This document shows, piece after piece, positions 61,638 through 64,000 of a stretch of 64,000 bases of DNA. The first letter of the stretch is position 1. Every line of letters begins with the position of its first letter. Position numbers and translations under genes: made by a program. The stretch is from the NCBI GenBank assembly GCA_000787465.1, contig JSYX01000061.1, forward strand, positions 1 to 64,000, written 5' to 3'. Below the pieces are notes generated by a model that had not been told where the DNA came from, made no database searches, and saw only the letters and a list, made by a program, of their open reading frames with translations. Source of the DNA: Thermomucor indicae-seudaticae. Taxonomy: Eukaryota > Mucoromycota > Mucoromycetes > Mucorales > Lichtheimiaceae.

Positions 61638-62741
61638 CTATTTAATACTTCCAAGCTTCTTCTTTGCAAATTTGAGCTTGGTGCCTGTTCGATTTACATC
61701 ACTTTCCAGCTCATCCAGAATCTGGTTCTGTGTCTCCAGTTCATCCCCAATCGCCAATCCCAACTGTCGCTGCCGTGCTAAAATTGCACTAAACTGTTCC
61801 ACCTGCTGATCCTGGTCTTGCATCACCTGTTGCTGATACCCCACGAGACCTTCATTATCTAACCCACGTGTCTCTCGCTCCAACTCTTCCTTTTGTTGCT
61901 GCGCAGCCGCAGCCGCTGCTGCTCCAAAGGCGCGCCTGCTAGATGGTCTCCTTTTCTCCAGCAGTTGCTTGCGCTCACCAGGCTCTGTGACAATACGATG
62001 TGTTGACGGTGACAATAGAGATTGTTCCTGTCTGGTCGTTTGCACCAACTGATTTAACATCTCTCTTTCGTTCTTTAACGAGTTTAGCCTATCTTGTCGT
62101 CGCCGAACCTCACCGTCCAACAAGGCCGGTTCTCCCATCGCGTCCCCGCCACCACCGCCTTCTGCAAGACTTGTCAGTCCCGTCTCAAGACTGGACAAGC
62201 GGGTGGACAGCAGTGTAAGGAGCTTCTTGGCTTGCAAAGTACAGTTGTGTGCTGCCGAGATTTCGTTTTGCGCTACGAGTGTGCTGCGGCGAGCGATATA
62301 GGAGCGAATTTCCCTCGCTGTATTGCTCATTTCATTGAATTCGTCAAGCCATGTCTCGGATGTGTAGAATGTCGTGGCATCCAGCGGCCGCCCTATCGGT
62401 ATTGCCAGGAAAGCCTTCCAGACGTCAGTTTGCCGCCAGCGATCGTCACGACTGCTTAGAATGCCACGCAAGTAATTCTCTAGCCCTCGTCGGCGTTCCT
62501 CAATTTTGTCAGGCCTGGAAAATGTCGAAGGGAAGATGGACTTTTTCGGTAAGGGTACAGGTGGAGGGTGTTTAGGAAAGAGAGTCAGGAATTGCGAATT
62601 CAGTTTGTCGAATTCGGAATAACGTCTCCAGACAAACCAATTCCGTACAGCGGCATGAACTTCAATACGGTACACTGTATGCGGTTTAGGCTGTTTTCGT
62701 GTTTCTGTTTGTCGTATAAAGATTGCTTGGATCACTTCCAT
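61638..62741 (-). CDS. Vam7-like SNARE (PX domain plus Q-SNARE)
   Basis: A soluble vacuolar SNARE that brings PI3P-bearing membranes together for homotypic vacuole fusion. A single exon of 367 residues starts at the ATG at 62741. An N-terminal PX domain (about residues 1-120) has the RRYSEFDKLNSQF block and LPKKSIFPSTF for PI3P binding. A coiled-coil middle with poly-Ala and poly-Gln follows. The C-terminal 60 residues form a Qc-type SNARE helix (AIGDELETQNQILDELESD), whose central Gln fits the zero layer. There is no membrane anchor, as in Vam7. A syntaxin-8-like role is less likely because of the PX domain. Confidence 0.9.
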   Translation of the reverse strand: MEVIQAIFIRQTETRKQPKPHTVYRIEVHAAVRNWFVWRRYSEFDKLNSQFLTLFPKHPPPVPLPKKSIFPSTFSRPDKIEERRRGLENYLRGILSSRDDRWRQTDVWKAFLAIPIGRPLDATTFYTSETWLDEFNEMSNTAREIRSYIARRSTLVAQNEISAAHNCTLQAKKLLTLLSTRLSSLETGLTSLAEGGGGGDAMGEPALLDGEVRRRQDRLNSLKNEREMLNQLVQTTRQEQSLLSPSTHRIVTEPGERKQLLEKRRPSSRRAFGAAAAAAAQQQKEELERETRGLDNEGLVGYQQQVMQDQDQQVEQFSAILARQRQLGLAIGDELETQNQILDELESDVNRTGTKLKFAKKKLGSIK

Positions 62742-63589
62742 CGTTGCTGGACAAAAGGATGGTTTGCTTCAAAAAGGGAAATTCGGGAGGAGACATGTCG
62801 CACGGCATTCCAAACTCAGACATTATGAACCCCAAGCACAATTCCTCACAACATTCTCTCTTTTCTTTCCTTACTTTCCTTAAATGCGAGGGTTTGCTAT
62901 CTCATCCGATACTGTTTGAGGGCCTGGGACAAATATCAAGTCATGCCTTCGCCAAATATTACGACTTACAGCCGGTTCCGGTTCTGCGAATGACAGAAAA
63001 AGCTGCCGACATGATTTTCTTTTGTTTTCTTTGCATGTCTTTGCTCGGCATCTTTGTCGTTTCTAATATTTGCAAAGTGCAACAGCTCGTAGGATCAGAA
63101 TAACCCTTGCGGAGGTTGAGGCAGCATTTGCAGCATGAAGGGTAAAACGGCCGAACCCCGGCGGGCAGACTACAGCGAGGATGCACGACATGTGCTGTGC
63201 TCAGGCGATAAGATTGATACGCAAACGATTCTCATTGGTTCTCGCCCTGAAGCAAGATACCTTCACACTTCTTGTCACAGATGCCTAACACATTCAATTC
63301 CCAGGATATAGCAAACACATCATTTTCAATAAGCGCCAATTAAAGGGGTGACCCTTTAATGATGATCTATGAAAAGGAATTAAAAAAAGGCAGGTTCTGT
63401 GGGACTCGCGATTGGACGGCGTAAACCCTTTTTCGGGAAACGTTACGTTCATTCTCCGCGGACCTAAGCCACCATTTCAAAAGCTATATAAAGGCCGCTA
63501 AATCTCGCATTTTCGAAATTCTTCCTTGCCCTATTTATACTAAGCCACAATTTTTCTCTCTCTTTTTCAACTTCTACACCATCAGCAAA
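62742..63589. other. Intergenic, divergent; TBP promoter at right
   Basis: About 0.85 kb between the Vam7-like and TBP start codons. A plus-strand open frame (62723-63103) overlaps the Vam7 start and shows no domain. The TBP promoter features are listed separately. Confidence 0.45.
63485..63493 (+). promoter_or_regulatory. TATA box of the TBP gene
   Basis: TATATAAAG lies 97 bp before the TBP ATG and 5' of a pyrimidine-rich leader. Spacing fits a fungal TATA promoter. Confidence 0.55.
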
Positions 63590-64000
63590 ATGTCCGGATT
63601 CAAGATTGCCACGCCATCGATGACGACACCCGCCATGCAAACACCGTCCATGCCAACTCCTAATAACCCTACCACTCCATTTGCTGTCCCATCTACACCT
63701 GCACCAGTCGATGCTCCCACCCCTAGTAGAGATCAGAATCCTTACGCAGTGGCGGGCATCACTCCTACTTTACAGTAAGTTTTCGCCTAATAGAATTATA
63801 CCAATAAAAGACGATACCATATGGGGCTCGTGCCGCATATTGATACTTTTGCCACCTGTCATTGCAAAGTCATGTTTGTTAGTTACGGATTATTAATCTT
63901 CGACAACGATCTAGAAACATTGTGGCTACCGTCAACTTGGATTGTCGCTTGGACCTGAAGACCATCGCTCTTCATGCTCGTAACGCCGAGTACAATCCAA
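63590..64000 (+). CDS. TATA-binding protein, N-terminal part (cut by window end)
   Basis: General transcription factor that binds the TATA box as part of TFIID. It starts at the ATG at 63590 ([13 protein letters not shown]). The N-terminal 60 residues are Pro/Thr-rich. Exon 1 (63590-63774) ends at CA|GTAAGT, and exon 2 starts at 63915; the join gives [19 protein letters not shown], the first strand of the first TBP repeat, followed by [13 protein letters not shown]. The rest of the saddle domain lies beyond base 64000. Confidence 0.95.

Noticed and set aside
62723..63103. 126-codon plus-strand open frame between Vam7-like and TBP
   Set aside because: It overlaps the Vam7-like start, has no domain and starts without a good context.

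Overview
The window looks like nuclear DNA of a filamentous fungus of the Mucoromycota, probably Mucorales. The genes are split by many short introns (mostly about 45-120 nt), single genes are scattered on both strands with no operons, and there are decayed mobile genes of kinds common in that group. The phylum is an inference from protein flavour and intron style; I could not run a search.

Layout. 0-3.4 kb: decayed mobile DNA (a Tc1/mariner transposase relic, a relic of a family with an E-x-K motif, and a tRNA-like element). 4.1-5.9 kb: a cytochrome P450 (-), with a pogo-type terminal repeat just upstream. 6.4-7.1 kb: a broken RuvC/Fanzor-like relic. 8-16.4 kb is gene dense: a SWIM-RING E3 ligase (-), divergent 3-hydroxyisobutyrate dehydrogenase (+), mitoferrin (-), a small unrecognised gene (-) and a MYST histone acetyltransferase (+). 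16.8-23.7 kb: two MFS transporters (DHA1-like and ACS-like, both -), separated by 3 kb holding a non-autonomous pogo-like element. 24.7-32.6 kb: a PPR protein, an NXPE/PC-esterase-like membrane protein and an amino acid permease, all +. 32.9-33.8 kb: a UBE2W-type E2 (-). 33.8-39.7 kb: gene-poor, with a diverged tandem duplication and inverted-repeat elements. 39.8-63.1 kb is housekeeping: GRP94 (-), a small coiled-coil protein (-), a DCN1-like neddylation factor (+), an Atos-family protein (+), SEC24 (+), URB2 (-), a nitrilase (+), spermidine synthase (+) and a Vam7-like SNARE (-). The window ends inside the TATA-binding protein gene (+).

The genes cover ER folding and export (GRP94, SEC24), vacuole fusion (Vam7), ubiquitin and NEDD8 conjugation (SWIM-RING, UBE2W, DCN1), ribosome assembly (URB2), transcription and chromatin (TBP, MYST), mitochondrial iron, valine and RNA metabolism (mitoferrin, HIBADH, PPR), and uptake or efflux. 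They share no single pathway.

The most notable points are structural. HIBADH needs a 5-nt microexon and the SWIM-RING gene has 20-nt and 28-nt exons. Three GC-AG introns occur in two genes. Two start codons lie 32 bp apart head to head. There are a TA-flanked pogo-like element with an internal duplication, an esterase-like protein that appears to lack its catalytic residues, and a RuvC/Fanzor-like relic. I found no convincing wholly new multi-gene system.
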